Shown here: positions 16,110-26,314 of the stretch, one piece after another
How positions within the stretch are numbered: the stretch's first letter is position 1
Layout of the letters: each line of letters starts with the position of its first letter
DNA from: Betaproteobacteria bacterium
GTDB lineage: Bacteria > Acidobacteriota > Terriglobia > Acidiferrales > UBA7541
Length of the DNA stretch: 58,278 bases
Direction of reading: 5' to 3'
NCBI GenBank assembly: GCA_903970165.1
Contig: CAJCHZ010000030.1
Coordinates: forward strand, 1 to 58,278
Position numbers and translations under genes: made by a program
Notes under the pieces: generated by a model
Database searches by the model: none
What the model was told of the DNA's origin: nothing
The model's input: only the letters and a program-made list of their open reading frames with translations

Positions 16110-18659
16110 CTAAGTAGGGCTGGAAGTCGTAAAAGCGAGCGCTAGAAGCGTCTTTTGCTCCAGTTCGTGCGCTTTGGCTGAGCCTGTCGCCGGGCTGGCA
16201 CTGGCCGAACGCTTTACCGAACGTACTTGTAGCCCTTTGGCCTGTGCCAGACGTTCCAGACGCGGCAGTACATAAAATAGCGCGCCCATGTTGGCCGGTT
16301 CTTCCTGCACCCAGACGACCTCGCGAGCATTGGGATGTTCGGCCAGGGCGGCGGAAATCTCGGTTCGCGGTAGTGGATAGAGTTGATCGAGGAAGAAGAT
16401 CGCAGTACCCGCGTCCTTCCGCCGGCGACGTTCCGCGCGCAGTTCATGGCCGACTTTGCCGCTGGCAATCAGTATGCGTTTGGCGTCCTGCACATCCGGG
16501 TCAGGCACGAGCGGCAGAAAGCACGGCTGCGTAAATTGCTCGATGTTCGAACTCGCGTCCGGGTGGCGCAACATGCTCTTCGGCGTGAAAACGATGAGCG
16601 GTTTGCGCCAGGTGCGCAGCGCCTGCCGCCGCAGCATATGAAAATATTGCGCAGCCGTGGACGGCTGGCAAATCTGGATGTTGTCTTCCGCGGCGAGCTG
16701 CATGAAGCGCTCGAGCCGCGCGCTGGAATGCTCAGGACCTTGCCCCTCAAAGCCATGCGGCAATAGCATCACGATGCCGGACGGCAGATTCCACTTGTCA
16801 TCGCCCGCGCTGATGAATTGGTCGATGATCACTTGAGCGCCGTTGGCAAAATCGCCGAATTGCGCCTCCCACATGACCAGCGCTTCCGGATAGTCGCGGC
16901 TGAACCCGTACTCAAATCCCAGGCAGCCCGCTTCGGAGAGCGAAGAGTTGTAAATCTCGCAAAACGCCTGCTGCCGCGAAAGGTGCGAGAGCGTCAGGTA
17001 GTTGTGCTCGGTTTCGGTATCAATCAGAACGGCGTGGCGCTGGTTGAACGTGCCACGCTGGCTGTCTTGCCCGGTCAAACGAACGGGATTGCCTCCGAGA
17101 ACCAGGGAACCCAGAGCGAGCGCCTCAGCAAAGCCATAATCCACGGCGCGCTTTCCGTGCCCCATTTCGGTGCGCTGCTCGAGCAGCTTGGCGATTTTCG
17201 GATGAAGATGGAAGCCGCTGGGCACACGAACGAGTCCATCTGTGAGCTCGGCCAGATATTCGCGCGTCAGCCCGGTGTCCACTTCGCAAGTCGAGTCGTA
17301 TTTTCCGTGTTTATACGGAGACCAGTAGTCCGGCAGCTTACGCAGGTGTGGGATCTTGGTGAGTTGTCCGGCCTTCTGCTGCTCTTCTTCGTATTCCTTC
17401 TTGACCGCCTCGACGATCAGCGAAGTATCAATCCCGGTCTGCTCTGCATAGATTTTCCAGAGCGCCGGATGATTCTTGATTCGCTCGTAAAGCACCGGCT
17501 GCGTGATCGTCGGATCGTCGACTTCGCTGTGTCCGTGACGCCGATACCCGATGATATCCACCACGACGTCACTGCCAAACGTGGCGCGGTATTCCGCCGC
17601 GAGCTTTCCGATGCGCACCACCGCATCCGGATCTTCCGCATTCACGTGGAAAATCGGCACACTTTGCCGCTTGGCGATGTCCGAAGCAAACCGCGACGAA
17701 TGCTCCTGTGAAGGCTGCGTCGTAAAGCCAATAAGGTTATTGACGATAATGTGGACCGAACCGCCAACGGTATAAGCCTTCAAATCCGCAAGATTCAGCG
17801 TTTCCGCCCAGATGCCTTGCCCGGCGAACGCTGCATCACCGTGCATCACAATCGTCCAAACTTTATTCAACGCCTCGCGCGAGCGCTCAATAATAGGCCC
17901 GTCCACGCCCCGCCGTGTCTGCTTCGCGCGCGCCCGTCCCATGGCCACTGGATCAACCGCTTCCAGGTGGCTGGGATTCGAAACAAGGTGCATGTTGATG
18001 GGCTTGCCGTTTGTCGTTGTGTAAGTGCCCGTCGCGCCGACGTGATATTTCACGTCCCCCGCCCCGAGCACGCTGCGCGGATCGACGTCTTCAAAACCGG
18101 AAACCACCTCGTGCGGCGGCTTGCACGCCGCGTGGACCATCACGTTGAGTCGCCCGCGGTGGCTCATCGCCATGACGCAGTCGAGCGCCCCGTGTTCTCC
18201 CGCCGAATCCAGAATGGAATCAAGCAGCGGAATCAGCGAAGTCACGCCTTCCAGAGAAAACCGCTTGGTGCCAAGATAACGGGCTTGCAAAACCTGTTCG
18301 AACAGGTCCGCACGGATCAGTCGTTCCAGAATTTTTTCCTGGTTGACCGCCAACTCCGGCCCTTCGATGCGTTCTGCTATCCAGCGCCGGCGCTCCGGCT
18401 CCGGCAAATGCATGAACTCCACGCCAATGTTGCCGCAGTAGATGCGCCGCGCGTCTTCAGCAGCCTGGCCGGATAGTTCGAGGTCGGGATGCTTCAGCGG
18501 CTGAAAAACGCCCAAAGGATCGAGCGTAGCCTCGTAATATCCCCACCTGCGAAACGCGTCAAAAACGCGTTCGCGCTCGTCATTATTCGGTGCCGCTTTC
18601 TTGGACCCCTTGGCAGCTCTTGCGGGGCGTTCCAACGCCACAATTGTTCGGTCAGCCAT
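16110..18659 (-). CDS. sucA: 2-oxoglutarate dehydrogenase E1 component
   Basis: This is the thiamine-diphosphate decarboxylase of the TCA-cycle 2-oxoglutarate dehydrogenase complex. The 849-residue product has the substrate and cofactor motifs MAMSHRGRLNVMVHAACKP, GDVKYHVG, NPSHLEAVDPVAMGRARAKQ and the ThDP loop HGDAAFAGQGIWAETLNL. The C-terminal half contains the pyrimidine-domain signature SEAGCLGFEYGFSRDYPEAL and GFEGQGPEHSSARLERFMQL. It is shorter than the E. coli enzyme (about 930) because the N-terminal E2-binding tail is abbreviated. The E2 and E3 genes are not in the window. The ATG at 18659 gives MADRTIVALERPARAAKGSK, a basic leader. Confidence 0.95.
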   Translation of the reverse strand: MADRTIVALERPARAAKGSKKAAPNNDERERVFDAFRRWGYYEATLDPLGVFQPLKHPDLELSGQAAEDARRIYCGNIGVEFMHLPEPERRRWIAERIEGPELAVNQEKILERLIRADLFEQVLQARYLGTKRFSLEGVTSLIPLLDSILDSAGEHGALDCVMAMSHRGRLNVMVHAACKPPHEVVSGFEDVDPRSVLGAGDVKYHVGATGTYTTTNGKPINMHLVSNPSHLEAVDPVAMGRARAKQTRRGVDGPIIERSREALNKVWTIVMHGDAAFAGQGIWAETLNLADLKAYTVGGSVHIIVNNLIGFTTQPSQEHSSRFASDIAKRQSVPIFHVNAEDPDAVVRIGKLAAEYRATFGSDVVVDIIGYRRHGHSEVDDPTITQPVLYERIKNHPALWKIYAEQTGIDTSLIVEAVKKEYEEEQQKAGQLTKIPHLRKLPDYWSPYKHGKYDSTCEVDTGLTREYLAELTDGLVRVPSGFHLHPKIAKLLEQRTEMGHGKRAVDYGFAEALALGSLVLGGNPVRLTGQDSQRGTFNQRHAVLIDTETEHNYLTLSHLSRQQAFCEIYNSSLSEAGCLGFEYGFSRDYPEALVMWEAQFGDFANGAQVIIDQFISAGDDKWNLPSGIVMLLPHGFEGQGPEHSSARLERFMQLAAEDNIQICQPSTAAQYFHMLRRQALRTWRKPLIVFTPKSMLRHPDASSNIEQFTQPCFLPLVPDPDVQDAKRILIASGKVGHELRAERRRRKDAGTAIFFLDQLYPLPRTEISAALAEHPNAREVVWVQEEPANMGALFYVLPRLERLAQAKGLQVRSVKRSASASPATGSAKAHELEQKTLLALAFTTSSPT

Positions 18660-18787
18660 AAACCCGTCTCAGACTCTATTTTGCCACAGAACGCCAAGCG
18701 ACGCTTTTTGCGGGAGTTGATGGGTTTCGTCACTGCGTGCGACGATCATGTCCCGGCTGAGGGTGTAGGGTCGCAGCACTGTGCGCC

Positions 18788-21370
18788 CTACAAGCCACGG
18801 ACGCAGGATTCGAGCGCTTGCGCTATGTCATCGGGAGGCGTACCCGAAGGAAACGTAATGGGCGCACCGATGTGAACGGTAATTTCGCCAAGATGCGCGA
18901 GACGCCGGCCTTCGCGCTTCATTTCCGAGACTCCGTCCATGCGTATCGGGATGATAGGCAGGTTGAGGTTCTCCGCCAGCAAACCAATTCCGCTTTGGAA
19001 TCGCGCCATGCGCCCGTCTTCAGAATTGTTCACCACGCCTTCGGGGAAAACCACGATGCTGTAGCCGCGGTCTGCAGATTCGCCGGCAAAACGGAAACTT
19101 TCCCGAAAACCAGTGCGCTGCGGCAATGGGAATGCGTTGAAAAGCGCAAGAACGAGCCAGTAGCCAATCTGGTAGGCCCAGCGTTTCGCGAAAAACCATT
19201 CGCGCGGCGGGTGGCGCATGTCTTGCAAGGTCTCTCCGCCCATGGCCGGCGCCACGCGATGACGAAAACGCATCGGAAGCGCGAGAAGAACCAGTCCAAT
19301 ATCGGCGCGCCGCGTAACGTGGTTCGAGATGAAGACGACCGGCCCGCGCACACCGCGAAGATTTTCTCGTCCGACGATTTTGGGATGCCCGAGAATTTGC
19401 GTAGCAGGCCACACGAGCGCGTAATAAACCGCCAAACGGAGCCAGCGCACTGGCGCGCGTTGCGTCCACCGCGGATAGACGTATTCCTTCCGCCGCGCCG
19501 ACGGTTGTTGCAACAACCGCTGCACATCCGCGACGGTTTTTGCTTCAGCAAACGACGTTTCGCTCAACTCCACCTGATAGCGCTCTTCCAATACGCTCAT
19601 CAACTCGACCCGATCAAGCGAAGTCAGGTTCAAGTCTTTTTCCAATTTCCCAGAAGCTCCCTCTTTCCCTGCAAATCGTGCGAGCAATGCCTCAAGTCCG
19701 CCGCTCGCAGCTTTTACCGGCACGGAACCATCTATAGATTCCGCCGCGCGCGCAGCAATGACTCGTAGCTGTGGCTTGCCAGTGGGCGTACGCGGAAAAT
19801 CAGGCTCGGGCCAGAGGAACCACCTCAACACGCGCTGGTATTCGGCGAGCGAACTGTTGGCACTTTCAACCGCCATCCGCGCAGATTCTTTCGTTGCGTC
19901 GGGGCCGCTCCTCATCAGCAAAACGGCGCAGGGCTCGGCATTGCCCCCGCGTTCGAACGGCACAACAACGCAATCGCGCACGCCGTTCTGTTTACGAAGC
20001 GCAGCTTCGATATCTTCCGGATAGACGTTCAGCCCAGCCGGGGTAACGATGACATTCTTCTTGCGACCCTTGAATCGCAAATTGCCTTCGGCATCCATTT
20101 CCCCGATATCGCCAGTGCGCAGCCAGTTTCCCTCATCACGCGCGCCTTGCCGCAGTGCTCCACCCTCCCAGTAGCCGCTGGCCACATTATCGCCGCGCAC
20201 CAGAATTTCTCCGTCCTCTGCCAGCCGAAATTCGCGCCCCGGAAGAACTTTTCCAATCGATCCTTCCGTCGCGCGAAATGGATGATTCAAGCTGATCAGG
20301 GACGCTGTTTCCGTCATTCCGTAGCCTTGCACGACGGCATAGCCCAAACGCTTGAAAAATTCCTCAGCTCCCGCGGATAGCGCCGCCCCGCCACAAATAA
20401 ACGCCCAGAACTTCCAGCCAAATCGCCGGTGAATGCGCCGGAACATCCAAGCTCGCCGCAGAAATTTCTTTCCGTTCGCTGCAGGAAGAGTCCGCTTCAA
20501 CCAGTCTCGCTTGCCCCGCGCTTCACAATCCCGCTCGATGCCCGCGTTCAGTGCGTCGAGCATTCGCGGCACCGCAATGAGGGCCGTCGCACGCTCGCGC
20601 TTCACTGTTCGCATGATCTCGGACGGATTCGCAGAAGGCTCGAATACAACAGTCGCTCCAAGCAACGGCGGTATAAACAAAGCCATAACTTGCCCAAACA
20701 CATGGCTCAGTGGCACCAGCGTCACGAAGCGCGTCGGACGCCACCACCGTTCATATTTTCGATAAGGATCGATCCCGCGCTCGATCGGCTCAAGATTCGC
20801 CAGGAAATTGCCATGCGTCAAAACGACCCCGCGCGGCTCCGACGTCGTTCCCGACGTAAAAACGATCTGCGCGATATGATTCCGCTGGATCGGTTCGTCC
20901 GCGAGCGTTTCGTACAGCGGTTTTTCGGCATGACCAGCTGCGTTTGCATTCGAGCGATCTTGTAGGAGCCGAGGGGTGTCGGCCAAATCCTCCAACGTAA
21001 GCTGCGGGATGCCAAATTTAGGCGCACCCTTTTCGCGCGAGGCAAACAGCAACCTAACGCCTGCGTCACGCACCACCCGCCCCGCAAAATCAGGCGTGGC
21101 CCCGTCATCCATCGGCACGGCTACCGCTCCGCGCAACAAGCAGCCCCAAAAAGCCGCCGCCCACTCCGCGCTGTTCGCTCCCCAAATCAAAACGCGCTCT
21201 CCGGTTCGAATTCCCCGCTCGCGAAGCTCCAAAGCGCAGGCAATAGCCAAATCCGCGAGTGCAGAGTAAATCCAGACCTCGCGCCGATAACCGCGGCGTT
21301 GCACCATCGCAACGTCCAAGCCATATCGCTCGAACTCGCCGAAAAGGGATAGCAGACTTTCTCGCGACAT
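18788..21370 (-). CDS. Acyl-CoA/ACP ligase - acyl carrier - acyltransferase fusion
   Basis: The 860-residue product joins three activities, like Aas-type lysophospholipid acylation enzymes with an added carrier. Residues about 1-530 are an AMP-forming ligase (IVFTSGTTSEPRGVVLTHGN, YGMTETASLIS, the hinge region WLRTGDIGEMDAEGNLRFKG). About 570-640 is an acyl carrier segment with the attachment Ser in LNLTSLDRVELMSVLEERYQ. About 650-860 is a PlsC-type acyltransferase with FPEGVVNN. In block I the usual HX4D reads NHVTRRAD, that is HX5D. It probably activates fatty acids and passes them to a lysophospholipid or other acceptor at the inner membrane. The ATG at 21370 was chosen because the upstream extension is Arg-rich and not protein-like. 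Confidence 0.85.
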   Translation of the reverse strand: MSRESLLSLFGEFERYGLDVAMVQRRGYRREVWIYSALADLAIACALELRERGIRTGERVLIWGANSAEWAAAFWGCLLRGAVAVPMDDGATPDFAGRVVRDAGVRLLFASREKGAPKFGIPQLTLEDLADTPRLLQDRSNANAAGHAEKPLYETLADEPIQRNHIAQIVFTSGTTSEPRGVVLTHGNFLANLEPIERGIDPYRKYERWWRPTRFVTLVPLSHVFGQVMALFIPPLLGATVVFEPSANPSEIMRTVKRERATALIAVPRMLDALNAGIERDCEARGKRDWLKRTLPAANGKKFLRRAWMFRRIHRRFGWKFWAFICGGAALSAGAEEFFKRLGYAVVQGYGMTETASLISLNHPFRATEGSIGKVLPGREFRLAEDGEILVRGDNVASGYWEGGALRQGARDEGNWLRTGDIGEMDAEGNLRFKGRKKNVIVTPAGLNVYPEDIEAALRKQNGVRDCVVVPFERGGNAEPCAVLLMRSGPDATKESARMAVESANSSLAEYQRVLRWFLWPEPDFPRTPTGKPQLRVIAARAAESIDGSVPVKAASGGLEALLARFAGKEGASGKLEKDLNLTSLDRVELMSVLEERYQVELSETSFAEAKTVADVQRLLQQPSARRKEYVYPRWTQRAPVRWLRLAVYYALVWPATQILGHPKIVGRENLRGVRGPVVFISNHVTRRADIGLVLLALPMRFRHRVAPAMGGETLQDMRHPPREWFFAKRWAYQIGYWLVLALFNAFPLPQRTGFRESFRFAGESADRGYSIVVFPEGVVNNSEDGRMARFQSGIGLLAENLNLPIIPIRMDGVSEMKREGRRLAHLGEITVHIGAPITFPSGTPPDDIAQALESCVRGL

Positions 21371-21447
21371 AATCCGGTATCTCGAGCGCCTCCAGACACC
21401 CTCGATTCTACGCCGTCCCAGTAACACAGATTCAGCCTGTGCGCGGT

Positions 21448-21980
21448 TTAAACAAAGGCTGGGCCGCTCCATAAAATGTTAGGCTCCGTCGAAAGATGCA
21501 AGTCAAATGCCAGGTTAGGATTGGCCGCAACCGAGAGGAATGAACCAGCCACAACTCGGGGTCGCCCGGCACCGCGCCAGTTCGCAAACCAGTTTCGAAG
21601 ACCCGCTCCCATGCCGATGACACAAAGAACGCCGCTGACCGCCAGCGCCGTGAAGACGATCGCGATGACCAAGAACGTCAGCCCCAGGTTGCATGACAGC
21701 ACCTTGATATAAATAGAGATACAAAACCGGCCCGATAATCTGCCGCCCAAACGCCACCGAACGGTGATCCTGGCGATACCTCGCGGCCAGCACCAGCGGA
21801 TTCCCCCGCTGCTTCAGCAAGCCTTCCCGTTCCGACTCCGACAGAGGGCGCCCCAGTTCCCGCTCACGGTCTTCCATCTCCGACCGAATGTCTTCCGTCA
21901 ATTCGTTCGAGATTATCCTCGCGCTGCTCAACGGGAAGCGCCTTTGCCACAGCCTTTACATAGCGATCGACATGATCCAT
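21448..21980 (-). pseudogene. Frameshifted HAAS-type membrane protein
   Basis: Three frames read leftward reconstruct one protein. From the ATG at 21980 comes MDHVDRYVKAVAKALPVEQR. After about one extra base near 21920 it continues ELTEDIRSEMEDRERELGRP and QRGNPLVLAARYRQDH. After a second shift near 21705 it ends YIKVLSCNLGLTFLVIAIVF. Such proteins have a HAAS (permease-prefix-like) domain followed by membrane helices and sit beside PadR regulators, as here (22016-22363). The end beyond the first membrane helix (to the stop at 21448) does not look conserved, so the 3' part may also be lost. It is probably non-functional unless these are sequencing errors. Confidence 0.75.
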
Positions 21981-22015
21981 GACAAAACTCCTTGACTCCG
22001 TGCCTTCTCCACCCT

Positions 22016-22363
22016 CTACGCACTTCGTAGCATCCCATTCAGCGAAGCGTTGATGCTCTGCCACTCCGCAAGCAATTCCTTCCATATCGCCGCTCCCGGC
22101 TCAGACAGCCGGTAAAACCTCTTCTTGCGCTTGTCTTCTTCTCGCCATTCGCTCACCAGCAGTCCCTGCGTCTCGAGCCGCCTAAGCAGGGGATAAAGCG
22201 TTCCTTCATCAATCGCCATCCCCGCTTCCTCCAGCATCTTGCGCAAGGTATACCCGTACTGCTCCTTGCGAAGCGCAGCCAAGACGGCCAGAACCAACGA
22301 GCCGCGTCGCAGCTCGAGCCGCAGGTTCTCAAACGGGGCGTTGTTATCGGTACCAGGCGTCAT
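22016..22363 (-). CDS. PadR-family transcriptional regulator
   Basis: The 115-residue protein is a PadR winged helix: RRGSLVLAVLAALRKEQYGY, then LEEAGMAIDEGTLYPLLRRL with the characteristic GTLYPLL recognition segment, a wing with EWREEDKRKKRFYRLSE, and a short C-terminal dimerisation helix. The ATG at 22363 begins MTPGTDNNAPFENLRLELRR. The gene is directly upstream of the broken HAAS gene, its usual partner. The promoter and palindrome at 22380-22408 suggest it represses itself. The implied transcript leader is only about 10 nt long and no Shine-Dalgarno motif is visible. Confidence 0.92.
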   Translation of the reverse strand: MTPGTDNNAPFENLRLELRRGSLVLAVLAALRKEQYGYTLRKMLEEAGMAIDEGTLYPLLRRLETQGLLVSEWREEDKRKKRFYRLSEPGAAIWKELLAEWQSINASLNGMLRSA

Positions 22364-22379
22364 ATAGTGTACGGCAAAC

Positions 22380-22408
22380 ACTGTACGGTATACAGTATAG
22401 TCTGTCAA
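22380..22408 (-). promoter_or_regulatory. padR promoter with overlapping palindromic operator
   Basis: On the minus strand TTGACA (22408-22403) and TACAGT (22385-22380) are separated by 17 bp. The inverted repeat ACTGTA-N5-TACAGT occupies 22380-22396, covering the -10 box. A PadR dimer bound there would block RNA polymerase, the usual autorepression layout. Confidence 0.6.
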
Positions 22409-22602
22409 GTCTTTTTCAGCTTCCTTGCAAATAACTGCAAGTGGCGACCTTCCAGGTTCGGATTCTGAGAGAAATCTCAAGAAGAACCCAAATCGGGAGC
22501 AACGTGGCCAACAAATCTCCCCTCCTTACACGAAACCTCTGCCTCAATCGTTGGTATAAGTGAAGCCGAGTGAAGCCCGAATAGAGCCCCCGAATAGACC
22601 CA

Positions 22603-23154
22603 ATGACCAGCGAAGGCCAGAGCGCTTCAGCTACAAGATCCACCATCGAGCGGACCTATCGCGAACGGGGCCGCGGTTTCCTCGCCTGGGCCAAGCGCCA
22701 TGCGCCCGACTCAGCCACGGCCGAGGACATCCTCCAGGACGCCTTCCTCCGCGCCTTGGCCAACGCAGATGCTCTTTCCCCGGTCGGAGACCTTGCCGCG
22801 TGGATTTTCTCCACGATGCGCAACCGCCTGATCGACCTCTGGCGCGCCGAAGGGACCAAACGCCGGGCAGGAGCAACGGAGCTGCCCGAGAAGGTTCTCG
22901 AGGAAGTAGCAGCCGAAGCAGGCCTTGACCCGGAGGACCAGTTCGAGCGCAACGAGATGCTCGCCGCCCTCAAGGTGGCGATCGTGGCCCTGCCGGCAGA
23001 ACAGCGCGAAGTCATCCGGGCCCAGGCTCTCGGCGGTGTCGGCTTCAAAGAGTTGGCCGAAGCAAAAGGCGTTTCGATAGACACCCTCATGGCAAGAAAG
23101 CGCTACGCGATCCGCAAACTCGCCGCCGCGCTCGAATACTGGATGGACGATTAA
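22603..23154 (+). CDS. ECF-type RNA polymerase sigma factor
   Basis: The 183-residue protein has sigma region 2 (AKRHAPDSATAEDILQDAFL, AAWIFSTMRNRLIDLWR) and region 4 (LPAEQREVIRAQALGGVGFK, then ELAEAKGVSIDTLMARKRYA as helix-turn-helix) with no sigma 1 or 3, so it is of the extracytoplasmic-function type. It would direct RNA polymerase to a small set of stress promoters. The gene directly after it (38 bp on) encodes a small membrane protein in place of a classical anti-sigma factor. The ATG at 22603 has no strong ribosome site, but alternatives inside would cut region 2. Confidence 0.92.
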   Translation: MTSEGQSASATRSTIERTYRERGRGFLAWAKRHAPDSATAEDILQDAFLRALANADALSPVGDLAAWIFSTMRNRLIDLWRAEGTKRRAGATELPEKVLEEVAAEAGLDPEDQFERNEMLAALKVAIVALPAEQREVIRAQALGGVGFKELAEAKGVSIDTLMARKRYAIRKLAAALEYWMDD

Positions 23155-23191
23155 ATTTCGAAGTAAAGAAGCATAGAAAGCAGGAGGCACC

Positions 23192-23518
23192 ATGTCTTAC
23201 GAAGAAAGAAGCAATTGCCATCCCAGCCGATGGTCACAGATGCCCCGCCCCGCAAAGTTCGCGTTGGCGGCGGCAGCAGGGGTCGTTTTGATTCCCGCGT
23301 TCCTGGCCCTTTTCGGCGGGGTAACCATGTGGCTTTGGAATTGGCTTATGCCCACAATCTTCAGACTGCCCACGATCAGCTTCTGGCAGGCCATCGGCAT
23401 TCTCATCCTTTCCCACATTCTGTTTAAGGGAAACCACTTCGGCAAGTCAGGAAGGCGCCACTGGAAAAAGGAGAAAATCCGTGAACGCATGGGCGAAGAA
23501 GCACCGCAGCCCAGGTAG
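23192..23518 (+). CDS. Small two-span membrane protein paired with ECF sigma factor
   Basis: The 108-residue product has a Cys-containing N-terminal tail, two hydrophobic segments (FALAAAAGVVLIPAFLALFG and ISFWQAIGILILSHILF) joined by MWLWNWLMPTIFRLPT, and a very basic cytosolic tail (GKSGRRHWKKEKIRERMGEE). AGGAGG lies eight bases before the ATG. It is 38 bp after the sigma gene and probably co-transcribed. It lacks a zinc anti-sigma motif (HX3CX2C). A role in holding or tuning the sigma factor is inferred from position only. I do not recognise a named family. Confidence 0.8.
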   Translation: MSYEERSNCHPSRWSQMPRPAKFALAAAAGVVLIPAFLALFGGVTMWLWNWLMPTIFRLPTISFWQAIGILILSHILFKGNHFGKSGRRHWKKEKIRERMGEEAPQPR

Positions 23519-23677
23519 CGGCGCAGATTAACGGTATCTCCTCCACTCGTGTGAACCAGCTGCCAAAGCTAGGCGCCTGAAAACCGGCGCTCCGCCAGCC
23601 CTCGGAGGATTGGGCAAATACTTTGGCGGAATAGGCAAGCACGGAAAGCTACGGCGGACTACACTCTTTCGTGTTGA

Positions 23678-24691
<1,014 letters not shown>

Positions 24692-24745
24692 CGCCACGTT
24701 CTGCATCCAAGTTCAGAATCCAATTTCGAACTAAAGGACACAGGC

Positions 24746-25804
24746 ATGTACAAAGCAAAAGCATACGCAGCGCCCAGTCAGACATCGCCTCTCGGCTCGA
24801 CGAATATCTCGCGACGCGATCCTACGGATCAGGACGTGCAAATCGAAATTCTCTTCTGCGGGATTTGTCACTCTGATCTTCATCAGGTGCGCAATGAGTG
24901 GAAAGAGGTCATGCCGACCGTCTACCCTTGCGTGCCCGGACACGAAATCGTCGGACGTGTAACAAAAGTCGGTGCTGGCGTCACGAAATTCAAGGCTGGT
25001 GATCTCGCCGCCGTCGGCTGCATGGTGGATTCCGACCGCACCTGCCCCGAGTGCCAGGCCGGTCTCGAACAGTTCTGCCCGAATTTCACGCTAACGTACA
25101 ACTTCCCGGACAAGCATCTGGGCGGCGTCACCTACGGCGGCTATTCGGACAGCATCGTCGTGGATCAAAGGTTCGTCCTTCATGTGCCTTCCAACCTGAA
25201 TCTCGCCGGGGCCGCTCCGCTGCTTTGCGCCGGAATCACCACCTACTCGCCCATGCGCCACTGGGGCGTCACCAAAGGCCAGAAAGTGGGCATCGTCGGC
25301 CTTGGCGGCCTCGGCCACATGGGCGTGAAGTTTGCCCACGCGTTGGGAGCCCACGTCGTTGTTTTCTCGACCTCGCCCAATAAAAAGGACGACGCACTCC
25401 GTCTCGGCGCCGACGAGGTCGTCATCTCCAAAAACGCCGACGAAATGCAAAAGCACGCCGGCAGCTTCCACTTTATTCTCGACGCCGTTTCCGCCGACCA
25501 CGACATCAACGCCTACATCAACCTCTTGCGCCGCGATGGAAATGTCGTCCTCGTCGGAGCGCCGGAAAAGCCTCTCGCGGTCTCCGCTTTCGGTTTGCTC
25601 ATGGGACGCCGCAGCCTCTCCGGTTCTCCTATCGGCGGAATCCCCGAAACTCAGGAGATGCTCGACTTCTGCGGCAAGCACAATGTCACCGCCGACGTCG
25701 AGGTCATCCCCATCCAGAAAGTTAACGAAGCCTACGAGAGACTCCTCAAATCCGATGTGAAGTATCGTTTCTCGATTGATATGGCTTCTCTAAAATCCGA
25801 ATAA
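24746..25804 (+). CDS. Zinc-dependent NAD(P) alcohol dehydrogenase (YahK/CAD-like)
   Basis: The 352-residue medium-chain dehydrogenase has the catalytic zinc site (CGICHSDLHQ, PGHEIVGRV) and a structural zinc cluster (CPECQAGLEQFC). The Rossmann motif GLGGLGHMGVKFAHALGAHV is followed by FSTS, an NADP-type binding end as in YahK and cinnamyl-alcohol dehydrogenases. It likely reduces aldehydes to alcohols. It starts 54 bp after the aldo/keto reductase gene in the same direction, so the two may form one transcript against toxic aldehydes. Confidence 0.94.
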   Translation: MYKAKAYAAPSQTSPLGSTNISRRDPTDQDVQIEILFCGICHSDLHQVRNEWKEVMPTVYPCVPGHEIVGRVTKVGAGVTKFKAGDLAAVGCMVDSDRTCPECQAGLEQFCPNFTLTYNFPDKHLGGVTYGGYSDSIVVDQRFVLHVPSNLNLAGAAPLLCAGITTYSPMRHWGVTKGQKVGIVGLGGLGHMGVKFAHALGAHVVVFSTSPNKKDDALRLGADEVVISKNADEMQKHAGSFHFILDAVSADHDINAYINLLRRDGNVVLVGAPEKPLAVSAFGLLMGRRSLSGSPIGGIPETQEMLDFCGKHNVTADVEVIPIQKVNEAYERLLKSDVKYRFSIDMASLKSE

Positions 25805-25888
25805 CACGCGCACGCTTGCACACGCTTGACCATCAAATCGACTGGGCCGGACGAACACTGGTCCATCACTTGGGAGCGCTACTGACCT

Positions 25889-26290
25889 ATGGAAATTAAA
25901 AAAACTGGAACGCAACCTTCTGGCAAAGGTCCGGCGGATTGGTTCACCGGTACGGTGCGCATCGATCCGCTCTTTCAGGCGCCTGATCCGGCATTTGTGC
26001 AGGGCGCGAGCGTGACGTTCGAACCCGGCGCGCGGACGGCATGGCATACGCATCCACTCGGCCAGACCCTGATCGTGACAGCTGGTTGCGGCCGCGCTCA
26101 GCGGTGGGGCGGCCCCATCGAAGAAATTCGCCCGGGCGACGTGGTTTGGTTCTCGCCCGGTGAGAAACATTGGCATGGAGCTGCCCCAACAACCGCCATG
26201 ACGCATATCGCTATTCAGGAAAGGCTTAATGGCAAGTTTGTTGATTGGATGGAACACGTCGGAGATGAGCAGTATCAGCCTAAGCAGTGA
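25889..26290 (+). CDS. Single-domain cupin protein
   Basis: The 133-residue protein is one cupin barrel. Motif 1 is [20 protein letters not shown] (His, His, Gln in place of the usual Glu) and motif 2 is [19 protein letters not shown], enough to hold a metal ion. It resembles the small cupins often annotated as quercetin-dioxygenase-like or as (R)-mandelonitrile-lyase type; the real reaction is unknown. It follows the alcohol dehydrogenase gene by about 85 bp in the same direction and is probably part of the same redox cassette. Confidence 0.88.
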   Translation: MEIKKTGTQPSGKGPADWFTGTVRIDPLFQAPDPAFVQGASVTFEPGARTAWHTHPLGQTLIVTAGCGRAQRWGGPIEEIRPGDVVWFSPGEKHWHGAAPTTAMTHIAIQERLNGKFVDWMEHVGDEQYQPKQ

Positions 26291-26314
26291 AGAATCTGCT
26301 GCAGAGGAGCGTTT

